NCBI GenBank assembly: GCA_963575745.1
Contig: CAUYUJ010016889.1
Span: 77,501 to 105,448 of the forward strand
DNA: 27,948 nt
Reading direction: 5' to 3'
DNA from: Prorocentrum cordatum
Taxonomy: Eukaryota; Sar; Dinophyceae; Prorocentrales; Prorocentraceae
Shown here: positions 27,714 through 27,948 of the stretch, in pieces
How the letters are laid out: every line of letters begins with the position of its first letter
Position numbering within the stretch: the first letter of the stretch is position 1
Notes under the pieces: model-generated
The model's input: only the letters and a program-made list of their open reading frames with translations
Database searches by the model: none
What the model was told of the DNA's origin: nothing
Program-made: the position numbers and the translations under genes

Positions 27714-27948
<235 letters not shown>

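Overview
The window looks like nuclear DNA from a dinoflagellate. It is GC-rich and dominated by repeats. Two degraded protein-coding elements match families that are very abundant in dinoflagellate genomes: a Pif1-type helicase fused to a row of CxxC zinc-finger modules, and a LINE-like retroelement with endonuclease, reverse transcriptase and RNase H regions. There are also telomere-like TTAGGG patches, many trinucleotide arrays and no prokaryotic operon signals. High GC would fit a Prorocentrum- or Amphidinium-like species, but the species cannot be fixed from the sequence. The contig is draft quality: there is a 100-N gap at 5349-5448 and apparent single-base indels in homopolymers.

Layout. 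1-4500 is mostly a degenerate array of about 11 bp units (consensus near CTTGGGGGCCT), broken by poly-G runs, small duplicated modules, two weak coding-like islands and one recent 396-bp duplication (2553-2948 = 3567-3962, about 98% identical). 4500-5348 is unrecognised sequence ending in a GGA repeat at the gap. 5450-7906 is the C-terminal part of the helicase/zinc-finger gene on the plus strand, interrupted by two one-base frameshifts. Directly behind its stop codon lies a minisatellite of about 101 bp units, roughly 45 copies (7935-12545), with a conserved hairpin in each unit, signs of internal block duplication, and a TG microsatellite grown inside one unit.

12545-16400 has no recognisable gene. 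It holds CAG, GGA and pyrimidine-rich blocks plus two unnamed repeat families: dispersed units spaced 82-93 bp (14.2-15.7 kb) and a four-copy repeat of about 95 bp (15.82-16.2 kb). From about 23.48 down to 16.96 kb, on the minus strand, lies a decayed non-LTR retroelement of about 6.5 kb. Its order is zinc-finger/coiled-coil N-terminus, EEP endonuclease, linker, reverse transcriptase, Cys-rich C-terminal region and RNase H.

23.5-27.95 kb is again repeats: GGA/GCA, GTC and GTCGCC arrays, a GGCGCC-rich block, C/G hairpins, two degenerate telomere-like patches, an AT-rich hairpin island, a TG tract and a terminal TAG array of about 230 bp. No intact gene, tRNA or rRNA could be supported. Most long open frames here are artefacts of stop-poor, GC-rich repeats.
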